A DNA stretch of 53,338 nucleotides, from assembly GCA_903946925.1 (NCBI GenBank), contig CAJAXK010000120.1, forward strand, positions 1 to 53,338, written 5' to 3'. The position numbers and the translations under genes were made by a program. Numbering within the stretch: position 1 is the first letter of the stretch; each line of letters opens with the position of its first letter. The notes below the pieces were generated by a model. The model saw only the letters and a list, made by a program, of their open reading frames with translations, ran no database searches and had not been told where the DNA came from. Positions 36,641 to 45,451 of the stretch are shown here, piece by piece. Source of the stretch: an uncultured Bacteroidales bacterium (GTDB lineage Bacteria > Bacteroidota > Bacteroidia > Bacteroidales > UBA4417).

Positions 36641-37330
36641 ATGGCTATTGTCAAAAAATATCCAGCCAAGGTAAAGTCAATCCACAATCCTATTGATGGG
36701 GTTTTTACTGTTGAGTTAGAAACCCTTGACAAGCCGTTCAAATATGCTCCAGGCCAATTTATGCACCTGGCATTGGACGAATATGATCCTGGTGGCCAAT
36801 GGCCCGACTCCCGCTGTTTTAGCATGCAAACCTCGCCCGATGAAGCCCTGATAAAAATAACATACGCCGCTAAAGGCCAGTTTACAAACCGTATGCAAAG
36901 AGAATTAAAAACAGGCATAGAGGTGACTTTAAAACTCCCTTACGGTGATTTATTTACTCAACCACACAACAAAACAAATACCATATTTATTGCTGGCGGC
37001 ACGGGTATAACACCATTTCTTTCTTTATTCAACCACTCTTCTTTTGCTGCATATTCAAACCCAATTCTTTATGCAGGTTTCCGCAACCAAGCGATGAATG
37101 TTTATAGTGTCGAACTTGGAATAGCCCAAAAAATCAATCCGAATTTTAAATTCATTCCTGTTTACCAAGATCTTGATGGTTTGTTGGATATCAACAAAAT
37201 ATTTAATTCTGCTGATAATCAATCGGCATTCTTTATTTCTGGGCCACCCATTATGATCAAGACTTTCAAACAAGTTTTGATTGGGAATGGAATACGAGAA
37301 AATCAGATATTAACTGATGATTGGGAATAA
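36641..37330 (+). CDS. FAD/NAD(P)H oxidoreductase, reductase partner of RfbH
   Basis: A 229-residue ferredoxin-NADP reductase-like protein: an FAD-binding barrel with the RCFSMQTSP motif (the RxYS position), then a nucleotide-binding domain with FIAGGTGITPFLSL and FFISGPPIMIK. Lying three bases after rfbH it probably supplies electrons to the RfbH 2Fe-2S cluster, the role of E3 (RfbI/AscD). Known E3 enzymes carry an N-terminal plant-type 2Fe-2S domain of about 90 residues; it is absent here, so either electrons pass directly from flavin or a separate ferredoxin is used. Confidence 0.8.
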   Translation: MAIVKKYPAKVKSIHNPIDGVFTVELETLDKPFKYAPGQFMHLALDEYDPGGQWPDSRCFSMQTSPDEALIKITYAAKGQFTNRMQRELKTGIEVTLKLPYGDLFTQPHNKTNTIFIAGGTGITPFLSLFNHSSFAAYSNPILYAGFRNQAMNVYSVELGIAQKINPNFKFIPVYQDLDGLLDINKIFNSADNQSAFFISGPPIMIKTFKQVLIGNGIRENQILTDDWE

Positions 37331-37331
37331 A

Positions 37332-38246
37332 ATGAGAACCGTCCTTATTACTGGAGCAACAGGTTTTCTAGGTTCAAATATAGCCCGATTTTTAGTTGAA
37401 AAAGGATTCAAGGTTTATGCCACTCACAGAAATAATTCAGGTTTCACCCGATGTACAGATTTCTATAACTCAATTCAATGGATCAACACGGAGAATATCA
37501 ACTGGAAAGAGTCCTTTTCGTACTTTAGGGCAGATTTATTGATTCATGCAGCATGGCAAGGAGTCTCTTCAAATGAAAGAGATAATTGGGAGATACAACT
37601 TTCGAATATTGCATTCTCAAAAGAGATTTATGAGTTTACAAGAAGATCTGGGATTAAAAAAATAATCACACTGGGTTCGCAGGCAGAATATGGTTTTTAT
37701 GATGAGAAGGTTAATGAAGAAGTTACACCGGATCCAAATGATGCCTACAGTCAAGCAAAGCTACTAACTCTAGATTTTTTACAGAACTTTGCACTAAACA
37801 ACAAAATTGATTGGTATTGGATACGAGTTTTTTCAGTATTTGGGAAAAACGAAAACGAAAATTGGTTGTTGCCCAATGTGATTATGAATTTAATAAAAGG
37901 CAAGCCAATTGAACTTACGGAGGGATTTCAAAAATATGATTATATGCATAGCGATGATTTCGTAAGAAACCTTTATAAAGTAATTGATTGTTCTTCCAAC
38001 AACTCAGGGATCTATAATTTATGTTCAGGAAACGCTTTTGAAATAAAGTCATTATTAACCCAACTAACTAAGCTTATACCGCATACCGATCATTTGTTGA
38101 AATTTGGAGCAATTCCCTACCGCAAAAATCAAAATATGTTTATGGTTGGCGATAATAAAAAGTTTGAAAGTCGGTTTGGCCCGATTTCTATTAATGATAT
38201 GGATTTAAATCTTAGGAAAACTATCAACCTATACAAAGGAAAGTAA
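37332..38246 (+). CDS. Extended SDR, candidate reductase of the CDP-dideoxysugar pathway (YerF-like or abequose synthase-like)
   Basis: A 304-residue NAD-dependent epimerase/dehydratase-family protein. The Rossmann motif is TGATGFLGSN, the serine strand TLGSQAEYG, and the Tyr-Lys pair AYSQAK. I take the ATG at 37332, one base after the previous stop; an ATG at 37317 would overlap it. In CDP-3,6-dideoxysugar pathways an SDR of this size reduces the 4-keto sugar (abequose, paratose synthase) or, after YerE, the acetyl side chain (YerF). The YerE-like neighbour favours the second; sequence alone does not decide. Confidence 0.75.
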   Translation: MRTVLITGATGFLGSNIARFLVEKGFKVYATHRNNSGFTRCTDFYNSIQWINTENINWKESFSYFRADLLIHAAWQGVSSNERDNWEIQLSNIAFSKEIYEFTRRSGIKKIITLGSQAEYGFYDEKVNEEVTPDPNDAYSQAKLLTLDFLQNFALNNKIDWYWIRVFSVFGKNENENWLLPNVIMNLIKGKPIELTEGFQKYDYMHSDDFVRNLYKVIDCSSNNSGIYNLCSGNAFEIKSLLTQLTKLIPHTDHLLKFGAIPYRKNQNMFMVGDNKKFESRFGPISINDMDLNLRKTINLYKGK

Positions 38247-38247
38247 T

Positions 38248-39957
38248 ATGAAAGTAACCACATATATAGCCCGGTTTTTAAAGGATAAAGGCATTGATAC
38301 TGTTTTTGAATTACAGGGAGGAATGATTACTCGTATCATAGATGCAATCCATCACGATGGTGGAATTAAAATAGTTAGTATGCATCACGAACAGGCTGCT
38401 GCAATGGCTGCCGATGCTTATGGTCGCATTACGAATAAACCAGGCATCGCATTGGCTACCAGTGGCCCGGGTGCAACAAACCTTTTAACCGGTATTGGCA
38501 ATTGTTATTTCGACTCAGTCCCTGCTATCTTCATTACAGGGCAAGTTAATATTGATGAACAAAAAGGAGATCTTTCTACACGACAAATAGGATTTCAGGA
38601 AACAGACATTGTTAGCATGGCAATGCCAGTAACAAAAGCGGCTTATGCTATTAAAACTGCAAATGAGATTCCTCAAGTATTTGATGAAGCCTATCACACT
38701 GCGTTATCAGGAAGGCCGGGGCCGGTTTTAATTGATATACCTATGAATATTCAGAATGAAGAAATTGAATTCCTTGAACCAAAAGTCTTTGATTCCTGTC
38801 AGGAATTTGATTCAACATTACTTCAAACCTTTATTCAAGACTATTTCATTGCTTTGAGAAGCAGCAAACGGCCATTGATTCTGGTGGGTCGGGGAATTCG
38901 ATCATCCGGGACAGTGAAACAATTTCTCGGATTTTTGCAAAAATACCAGGTTCCGGTTGTTACGTCCTTATTAGGATTAGACGTACTGCATTATCAGCAT
39001 CCGCAACGCATTGGTTTTATTGGAACTTATGGTAATCGCTGGGCAAATTACGCTTTAGGGAGTTGCGATCTATTACTTGTATTGGGTAGCCGGTTAGACC
39101 TCCGCCAGACAGGTTCAGATATCCCTTCGTTTCAAAACGGAAAAGTTATTTACCACGTTGATATTGATGAAGCTGAACTAAACAACCGTATTAAAAACTG
39201 TACCATTTTAAAATCAAATTTATCCAACTTTTTCGCATCGATCGAAAACCTAAGAAATAATTATACCACGCCAGTTTATTGGTTGAATGAAATTAACGAA
39301 AAAAAACAGGCCCGACTGGATACCAAGGAACTCGAAAATATTGCCGGCATAAATCCAAATGTTTTTATACATAAACTCTCGCAGGCATCAAAGCAAGCCA
39401 AAGTATTTACTGCCGATGTAGGAAATAACCAGATGTGGAGTTCACAATCCTTGGAAGTTAACGAAAACCAATTGTTCCTCACATCAGGTGGAATGGGAGC
39501 CATGGGCTATGCATTACCTGCAGCCATTGGGGCTTGTATTACGATGGGCAATGTCCCTGTTTTAGCTATTGCAGGTGATGGCGGTTTTCAGATTAATATA
39601 CAGGAACTGCAAACCATTGCACGGAACAAACTTCCAATTAAAATTGTAATCCTTAATAACCACTGCCTGGGTATGATACGGCAGTTCCAGGATGCCTATT
39701 TTGATAGCTGTTACCAATCGACAGTTTGGGGTTACAATGCACCGGATTTTACAAAAATAGCTTCAGGTTATGGAATAGATTCCTTTGCAATAAGCAAACC
39801 TGAAGAAATTGAAACCGGTTTAGCCAAACTTTGGAAAGACCCTGAACTGACTTTTTTGCTTGAGGTATCATTGGATATTCATACCAATGTATTTCCGAAA
39901 ACGATGTTTGGAAGTCCTATAACAAAAATGGAACCTGAGGAACAAACAAATAAGTAA
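38248..39957 (+). CDS. Thiamine-diphosphate enzyme, acetolactate synthase-like, candidate YerE (branched-sugar synthase)
   Basis: A 569-residue ThDP enzyme with the three-domain layout of acetolactate synthase. The catalytic glutamate is Glu48 in SMHHEQAAAMAADAYGR; the ThDP motif runs from GDGG (443-446) to NN (470-471); SGPGATNLLTGI is normal. In Yersinia, YerE is such an enzyme: it transfers the two-carbon unit of pyruvate to C4 of CDP-3,6-dideoxy-4-ketoglucose, forming the branch of yersiniose. Its position in an operon with RfbF, RfbG, RfbH and a reductase strongly suggests this role over branched-chain amino acid synthesis; no small regulatory subunit or ilvC is nearby. Confidence 0.8.
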   Translation: MKVTTYIARFLKDKGIDTVFELQGGMITRIIDAIHHDGGIKIVSMHHEQAAAMAADAYGRITNKPGIALATSGPGATNLLTGIGNCYFDSVPAIFITGQVNIDEQKGDLSTRQIGFQETDIVSMAMPVTKAAYAIKTANEIPQVFDEAYHTALSGRPGPVLIDIPMNIQNEEIEFLEPKVFDSCQEFDSTLLQTFIQDYFIALRSSKRPLILVGRGIRSSGTVKQFLGFLQKYQVPVVTSLLGLDVLHYQHPQRIGFIGTYGNRWANYALGSCDLLLVLGSRLDLRQTGSDIPSFQNGKVIYHVDIDEAELNNRIKNCTILKSNLSNFFASIENLRNNYTTPVYWLNEINEKKQARLDTKELENIAGINPNVFIHKLSQASKQAKVFTADVGNNQMWSSQSLEVNENQLFLTSGGMGAMGYALPAAIGACITMGNVPVLAIAGDGGFQINIQELQTIARNKLPIKIVILNNHCLGMIRQFQDAYFDSCYQSTVWGYNAPDFTKIASGYGIDSFAISKPEEIETGLAKLWKDPELTFLLEVSLDIHTNVFPKTMFGSPITKMEPEEQTNK

Positions 39958-39998
39958 CTGCTTTTTAGATTCCTGATTTCCACAAATTATTTTAGCCA

Positions 39999-40934
39999 AT
40001 GAAACTAATCAGCATTGTTACACCCTGTTTTAATGAAGAGCAAAATGTCGAAGACGTTTATCAACAGGTTAAAGATGTACTTGCAAAATTACCTGTATAC
40101 AGGTATGAGCATATATTTATTGATAACGATTCTACCGACAAAACTGTTGAAATTTTAAAAGGCATTTCTATTAAGGACCAGAATGTCAAGATTATTGTAA
40201 ATGTGCGAAATTTCGGGCATATCCGCTCACCCTATTACGGAATACTGCAGAGTAACGGTGATGCCGTTATTCTTGTTGTTTCCGATTTACAGGACCCAAC
40301 TTCCATGATAATTGATTTTGTTCGAAAATGGGAAGAAGGCTATAAAATTGTTATCGGTACTAAAACAAAAAGTAAAGAGAATAAACTGATGTTCCTTATC
40401 CGGAAAATGTTTTACAACCTGATTTCAAAAATATCAGAAACGGATCAGATTAAGAACTTTACAGGCTTTGGACTTTACGACAGGCAATTTATTGAAATAC
40501 TCCGGAACCTTGATGAACCATATCCTTACTTTAGAGGATTAGTTACTGAATTGGGGTTCTGTAGGATAGAAATACCTTATACTCAGCCGAGACGCGAAAA
40601 AGGTAAAACAAAAAATAACTTCTATACTTTATACGATATTGCCATGCTTGGGCTTGTCAGTTATTCCAAACTACCCTTGCGTATGGCAAGTTTTATCGGG
40701 TTTGGAGTTTCCTTGTTAAGTTTTTTGATTGCAATGATATATACTGTTTATAAGCTATTATTCTGGAATAATTTCTCAGTCGGCATTGCACCACTTGTAA
40801 TCGGAATATTCTTTTTTGGTGGAATACAATTATTTTTCCTTGGTATTATAGGCGAATATATTGGGGCTATTTTCACTCAAGTTAAAAAACGCCCACTGGT
40901 TATCGAAAAGGAGAGGATAAATTTTGATGCCTGA
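39999..40934 (+). CDS. Polyprenyl-phosphate glycosyltransferase, GtrB/CsbB-like (GT2)
   Basis: A 311-residue protein. The GT-A domain (about 1-225) has SIVTPCFNEEQN, IDNDSTDKT and the metal-binding DLQDP (Asp96, Asp99). Two membrane helices follow at about 230-255 and 265-295, the layout of GtrB, CsbB and ArnC. These load a sugar from a nucleotide donor onto undecaprenyl phosphate at the cytoplasmic face. In this operon the donor would be the CDP-dideoxysugar; known GtrB/CsbB enzymes use UDP-sugars, so a CDP-sugar would be unusual. Confidence 0.88.
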   Translation: MKLISIVTPCFNEEQNVEDVYQQVKDVLAKLPVYRYEHIFIDNDSTDKTVEILKGISIKDQNVKIIVNVRNFGHIRSPYYGILQSNGDAVILVVSDLQDPTSMIIDFVRKWEEGYKIVIGTKTKSKENKLMFLIRKMFYNLISKISETDQIKNFTGFGLYDRQFIEILRNLDEPYPYFRGLVTELGFCRIEIPYTQPRREKGKTKNNFYTLYDIAMLGLVSYSKLPLRMASFIGFGVSLLSFLIAMIYTVYKLLFWNNFSVGIAPLVIGIFFFGGIQLFFLGIIGEYIGAIFTQVKKRPLVIEKERINFDA

Positions 40935-40947
40935 AATTGATTAAGAA

Positions 40948-41391
40948 TTGCGAACCAACAGCACCTTACTCCAATCATTCCCAATCATAGCCAGGCTGTT
41001 CAAAAACAAACTTTTCCGTTTTTTTTTAGTTAGCGGCATCAACACAGCTTTTGGCTATGGCTTGTTTGCCCTACTTATATTTATAGGCTTGAAGTACCCA
41101 TTAGCCCTATTTATCGGAACAGTTGTTGGCATCCTGTTCAATTTCAAAACAATTGGTGGGATAGTATTCAAAAGTCGTAACAACGCATTAGTTTTTAAAT
41201 TTTTTTGGGTTTACGGAATTACGTATTTGGTCAACCTTGGAGGCTTGGCCTTATTACGTAGTTACGATATCGATGTTTATATTGGTGGGGCTTTACTGCT
41301 TATCCCTGTTGGCTTGTTGGCTTTTGTTCTGAATAAACATTTCGTTTTTAATGGCAAAAGAAATATAACCGAAAAATGTTTCGAGGAATAA
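40948..41391 (+). CDS. GtrA/GtcA-like polyprenyl-linked sugar flippase
   Basis: A 147-residue protein with four membrane helices, matching GtrA: FRFFLVSGINTAFGYGLFALL and FNFKTIGGIVF near the middle, and FVLNKHFVFNGK at the end. It is expected to flip the lipid-linked sugar to the outer face for the YfhO-type enzyme. The only usable start is a TTG at 40948: an in-frame stop lies at 40942 and no ATG begins the first helix. It ends the operon. Confidence 0.85.
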   Translation: MRTNSTLLQSFPIIARLFKNKLFRFFLVSGINTAFGYGLFALLIFIGLKYPLALFIGTVVGILFNFKTIGGIVFKSRNNALVFKFFWVYGITYLVNLGGLALLRSYDIDVYIGGALLLIPVGLLAFVLNKHFVFNGKRNITEKCFEE

Positions 41392-41506
41392 TGGTATAAA
41401 ATTTTACACGAGACCAAACAGAAGCTATAAATCTCATAATCAAAGCCTATACAACAAAGCATTAAAACCTCTACAACTCTAATATTATTTTTTGTTACCA
41501 CCACCC

Positions 41507-41540
41507 AAAAGCCCTGTCCCAACAGGGCTTTTCTCGTTTT
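41507..41540 (+). terminator. Rho-independent terminator of the glycan operon
   Basis: AAAAGCCCTGT (41507-41517) pairs perfectly with ACAGGGCTTTT (41522-41532) around CCCA, followed by CTCGTTTT. It lies 115 bases after the GtrA-like gene. The rest of 41392-41744 holds no gene. Confidence 0.9.
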
Positions 41541-41686
41541 ATTGCCTTTTCTGATTCTAATTTCCGATCCTTCCAAACAAAAAAGAAACTATTTCGCTAC
41601 TGTAACATCCGTTTCCTGTATCTGTCCTCCTGACTTCGCTTGAGTGGTGCAGATAATAGTAAAACCAGAATAATGCAAATAGCCAC

Positions 41687-41714
41687 AAAAAAAAGAACCA
41701 GAATTTCCCGGCTC
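41687..41714 (-). terminator. Terminator of the minus-strand cluster
   Basis: On the minus strand GAGCCGG pairs with CTGGTTC (two G-U pairs) around a 6-base loop and is followed by eight T residues, about 30 bases after the hydrolase stop. Confidence 0.75.
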
Positions 41715-41744
41715 CTTTCTCGCAATCACCAAACCAACCTAATT

Positions 41745-42692
41745 TTATTTTATAAAGTTCCGTACTTCGGAGTTAAACACTTCAGGTTTTTCGAACATCA
41801 TAAAATGCCCGCATTTTGGCACCATTACTAATTTGCTGCCTTTTATTTGGCTTGCACCGGTTTCGGCTATTTTTCTTGTAAATCCGGGGTTGAGGTAGCG
41901 GTTGGGGATCAGCATATCGTTTTCGCCAAAGAAAATGAGTGTTGGCATACTAATATCTGATAGCTTGTCCAGAACAGGTTCGTCAACCATGCCATGTACC
42001 GATCGTGCCACTGCCAGGCAATAAGCTTCAAAATCCTTGGCATCGCGAATGGCAATGCGGTCTTCGATCATAAATTTTGCATCATCGGGCATACGGTAAA
42101 AGTTACTTGCCAAATTGGTTTCTATGGCATCCACGGTGGTGAGCCTCACCAGGTTAGGTGTCATCACATCTTTAAACCAGTTCTTTTGCCCTGCATGAAA
42201 AGCCTCAAATCCAGCAGGATCAACCAGTATCAGTCTTTTGACCTGTTCTGGTTTTTCAAGTGCAAGCACCATGGCTATTTGCCCACCCATCGAATGTCCG
42301 GCCAAATTAACTGCGCCTAAATCCAATTTTTGTATCAATTCCGAAACCACCCTGGCATAAAAAGTCATCAAACCACTATGCGGCAATTTCGAGGATTTTC
42401 CATATCCCGGAAGGTCAATGGCAATTACGCGATAGGTTTTACTCAGTTCGCCAATATTTTTTTTCCATGCGGGTAGGTAACTGCCCAAACCGTGGATCAT
42501 CAGTATGGTTTCAGGTCCTTTGCCTTCGTCAATATACGCCAGTTTGATGCTGTTGCTCAGTTCGGCATATTTTACCGTATAATCGTACTTCAATTCATCC
42601 ATCGAACTGATTTTGGTAAGGTTTTTATATGGGGTGCAGGCGGTTATGAGCAACAATATAAATGGGACGATTGTTTTAAGTTTCATTTTCAC
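41745..42692 (-). CDS. Lipoprotein alpha/beta hydrolase
   Basis: A 315-residue protein with a lipoprotein signal peptide (lipobox LLITAC, Cys19). The alpha/beta hydrolase fold has the oxyanion strand MIHGLGS, the nucleophile elbow GHSMGG (Ser134), the acid in FGENDML and the catalytic His296 in CGHFMMFEKP. It is probably an esterase or lipase-like enzyme anchored in the envelope. It is the last gene of the minus-strand run; the terminator at 41687 follows. The substrate may be linked to the acyl-CoA genes upstream, but that is context only. Confidence 0.85.
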   Translation of the reverse strand: MKMKLKTIVPFILLLITACTPYKNLTKISSMDELKYDYTVKYAELSNSIKLAYIDEGKGPETILMIHGLGSYLPAWKKNIGELSKTYRVIAIDLPGYGKSSKLPHSGLMTFYARVVSELIQKLDLGAVNLAGHSMGGQIAMVLALEKPEQVKRLILVDPAGFEAFHAGQKNWFKDVMTPNLVRLTTVDAIETNLASNFYRMPDDAKFMIEDRIAIRDAKDFEAYCLAVARSVHGMVDEPVLDKLSDISMPTLIFFGENDMLIPNRYLNPGFTRKIAETGASQIKGSKLVMVPKCGHFMMFEKPEVFNSEVRNFIK

Positions 42693-42727
42693 AAGTGTTT
42701 AAATTTCTTTAATTATTAAATGAATTA

Positions 42728-44341
42728 TCAGAACATCAACCATTTATATACAATAAAAGCTGTATATGGGTTCGCAGGGCGTGTGAGCGAATTCCCGTTT
42801 ATTGACGAGCCATGCGAAGCATCGGAACTATCGAAGAAATCGCCAAGCCACATATATGCACCATGCATTTCCACACTCATGTATGGGCCTAAACTGTAAG
42901 TAACCGCGGCATTAAGTTCTGTGCCAAGGTTCCTGCCCCCGTTTTGTGGTTTTGCCGGGCTTACGGCCATTGCTGTTCCCGCTTTTACATTTAGTTTGTT
43001 TGGGATCAAATCGCGGTACACGTTCATGGTTCCGCCTATCAGGCCGTACCCCATATTGGAAATATCGGATACCACTGGAGTGAAACGGTTTACTACATTG
43101 GCATGTGGAAACAACAAATACCCACCTGTGCCTATAAAAATATTGGCTGGCATCCCCCAGGTATTTCCTGTAATTACCCCCGAATATTTTTTATCGTCAA
43201 TGCCATTCGGGTCGCCGGAAGCATAAATAAAGTCAGCAGAAACATAGTCGTTTAATGTACGCCCGTAACGGTATGCAGCCCTGGCATTTGCGGCAAATCC
43301 GCCAATATCCGATGCTTTTTCGTATTTGCCCTCCACATTGGAGCGAGCCGTCCCAAGGTTATAGTTTATAAAACCCGTAAGTTGTAAAGGGTCGAGTAAA
43401 AAATCGGGATTCCGGCTAACCGTTGCTCCAAGCCACACAATATCGGCTTTGTAATCTTTTTGCATATCGAAAACAAACGATCCGTTATACGCTGCGAGTG
43501 TGCTCGTAAGCCCTTGACCGAATACGGATACTCCGCCAAGGCCTTTACCACGGTCGCGGACATAATACACCGAAGCGCCCACATTCCATTCCATGCTAAG
43601 CTTGCGCTGGTAAACCAATTCCGACAAGGTTACATCATCCTTACCTTCCGTATTGTTTTCGTAAAGGAGGTAATAACCGGCTTTTACTTTTTGGAAATCG
43701 CCATCGTACCTGGCCGAAATACCCACTGCATCGGTTCCCCAGTATGCCAGACGGTAGCCGGTAGTGGCCATTTTATCGAACATGGTCCGGTAAGGATTGT
43801 AAGGGGTATCAAATAATCGTTGCAATCCGATATTGATTGCGAAATTTTTGGCAGGAATTAGCTCCAATTCCACATTTTGCGTTTGTATGTTTACCTGATC
43901 GGCATTTATTGCACCGCCTTTATTTCCGCTGATGCCATAAGCCTGATCGCCCCAGGTCCAGTCAATCTCGAAAGAAGCGCGCAAAATGGCTTTGCCGTTG
44001 AACAGTTTAGGCTGATATATAAAAAATGGGATTATACGTTGTTCGAAATAATTTGATTTTGCAGAATCGGAAGTGGTTGACGAATTGGGGCCAAAGAGCC
44101 TACCCACCAATTGACCGTTGAAAAGGCTCGCCTTGGGATACATGTCGGAATGTACGCCTTGTGTTATAAAAAAGGCCAGAAACTGGAACTCTTTGTTGGC
44201 CTTTGCATTATAAGGCATATCCTTGCTATAAAGGTTGAATTTGTTGGCCTCGACGGTTTGTTTTCCGGAACCGGTTTGGGCCATCAACCAACTTGAGCTT
44301 GCCAGCAAAATGGCCAAGAGCATCAGGGAAATCTTATTCAT
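42728..44341 (-). CDS. Outer-membrane beta-barrel protein (porin-like)
   Basis: A 537-residue protein from the ATG at 44341, which starts a good signal peptide (MNKISLMLLAILLASSSWLMAQ); the frame is open six codons further to 44359. The mature protein shows many amphipathic beta strands rich in Gly, Tyr and Asn, phrases such as GYRLAYWGTDAVGIS that recall alginate-export-like porins, and a terminal aromatic Phe (VYKWLMF) as expected for BAM-inserted barrels. It probably lets a solute through the outer membrane. It lies between two lipoprotein genes, suggesting a shared uptake function. Confidence 0.75.
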   Translation of the reverse strand: MNKISLMLLAILLASSSWLMAQTGSGKQTVEANKFNLYSKDMPYNAKANKEFQFLAFFITQGVHSDMYPKASLFNGQLVGRLFGPNSSTTSDSAKSNYFEQRIIPFFIYQPKLFNGKAILRASFEIDWTWGDQAYGISGNKGGAINADQVNIQTQNVELELIPAKNFAINIGLQRLFDTPYNPYRTMFDKMATTGYRLAYWGTDAVGISARYDGDFQKVKAGYYLLYENNTEGKDDVTLSELVYQRKLSMEWNVGASVYYVRDRGKGLGGVSVFGQGLTSTLAAYNGSFVFDMQKDYKADIVWLGATVSRNPDFLLDPLQLTGFINYNLGTARSNVEGKYEKASDIGGFAANARAAYRYGRTLNDYVSADFIYASGDPNGIDDKKYSGVITGNTWGMPANIFIGTGGYLLFPHANVVNRFTPVVSDISNMGYGLIGGTMNVYRDLIPNKLNVKAGTAMAVSPAKPQNGGRNLGTELNAAVTYSLGPYMSVEMHGAYMWLGDFFDSSDASHGSSINGNSLTRPANPYTAFIVYKWLMF

Positions 44342-44361
44342 GGAACACATTTTTAACATTC

Positions 44362-44406
44362 AAAAAAAAAGCAAAGCCCGGTATAAAAGTATTAACCTGG
44401 CTTTGC
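44362..44406 (-). terminator. Terminator after the lipoprotein gene
   Basis: On the minus strand GCAAAGCCAGG pairs with CCGGGCTTTGC (one mismatch) around a 14-base loop and runs into nine T residues. It lies between the lipoprotein gene and the porin-like gene and so may reduce read-through. Confidence 0.85.
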
Positions 44407-44454
44407 CTTAATCTATTTTATTTCAGTATTTTACGTAAAGGCAAGCGGTATTGC

Positions 44455-45282
44455 TTACAAAACGCGGACAAACTTTTGTACGTTAAGCATGCCTAAGCTG
44501 CCACCATTTGAACTTCCAAAACCAGCGGCTGGTGTTGGTGGAACGTTTTGGGTTCCTGATGTTTGAACCACTTCGTACCAAAGTACTTCAGGGCCGGTTT
44601 TAATCTCGAAAATCCCTGATGCCGTTGCGGTATAAGGCAATTCCTGGTTGCAGGTTATGTTCCAGATTTCGCCGGTTGTTGATTTGGCCATTTCATACGT
44701 TCCCGTGAAAACTAGGTCAGGGGTTGTTGTGGTATTCCCAATATTGAATTGGTTTACCTTGTAAGTGTAATTGGCTTTAAATTCGGCGGTAACTTTTAAA
44801 ACTTTGAAATAGGTTACCAACAAAGGGGCAACATTGCTTCCTTCGGAAACCCAGCTTCCCATGATCCCCGACCTGGTAACTGCATTGCTTTCTACGGTTT
44901 CGGTTGCAGCCATTGCGGCACCATCGTTGTCGTAAATTGCCGTGGCCGATGCTGGTTTAACCGTGAATACTTCAGTTCCCTGGATAACAGAAGTAATGGT
45001 GAGGTTAACGGTAGCCGTTGTGCTTCCGGCTGTGTGAGTAACGGTGTAGGTGAATGTGAGAGCTGCGGGAGCGGTAATGGTAAGTGCGGATGCATCAATG
45101 GCTCCGGTTTGATCGGCTTTAGCGTAAACAGCTTCGGAAAAAGTAACAAGGATTGTTTTGTTATCGGTCGAAAGTGCTGCCGAACTGATTTTTGGAGCAA
45201 TGTTCTCATCCTTGCTGCATGAGGAAAATCCCATAATAACAGCAAAGGCTACTGATAAAAATAAAAATGATTTGTTTTTCAT
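44455..45282 (-). CDS. Lipoprotein with bacterial Ig-like domain
   Basis: A 275-residue protein with a lipoprotein signal (FSSCSKDE; the SKDE after the Cys resembles surface-export signals of Bacteroidota). Residues 30-135 look like an SbsA/SwmB-type Ig-like domain: PKISSAALSTDNKTILVTFSEAV. A lipocalin-like beta section follows, opening with GIMGSWVSEG. There is no catalytic motif. The 169-base gap upstream contains an AT-rich hairpin. Confidence 0.7.
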   Translation of the reverse strand: MKNKSFLFLSVAFAVIMGFSSCSKDENIAPKISSAALSTDNKTILVTFSEAVYAKADQTGAIDASALTITAPAALTFTYTVTHTAGSTTATVNLTITSVIQGTEVFTVKPASATAIYDNDGAAMAATETVESNAVTRSGIMGSWVSEGSNVAPLLVTYFKVLKVTAEFKANYTYKVNQFNIGNTTTTPDLVFTGTYEMAKSTTGEIWNITCNQELPYTATASGIFEIKTGPEVLWYEVVQTSGTQNVPPTPAAGFGSSNGGSLGMLNVQKFVRVL

Positions 45283-45403
45283 GATGGTTGATTTGTTTTA
45301 ATTGGTTAAGATTTAGAGGGTTAAAATTATTTATTTGATGGCATTGTAACTAATTATTCGTACATTAACAAGGGTTGACCTAAAGCAGTAATTATTGTTT
45401 ATT

Positions 45404-45430
45404 AAACTATATTGTACTGTAATACAGTTT
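45404..45430. other. AT-rich imperfect palindrome upstream of the lipoprotein gene
   Basis: AAACTATATT (45404-45413) and AATACAGTTT (45421-45430) pair with one mismatch around a 7-base centre. There is no T-run, so it may be an operator rather than a terminator. Confidence 0.35.
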
Positions 45431-45451
45431 AATACAACTATATTATAATGA

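Noticed and set aside
38248-39957. Acetolactate synthase for branched-chain amino acids (ilvB)
   Set aside because: No ilvN, ilvC or ilvD is nearby, and it sits 1 base after the SDR in a CDP-sugar operon, which fits YerE better. The alternative stays possible.
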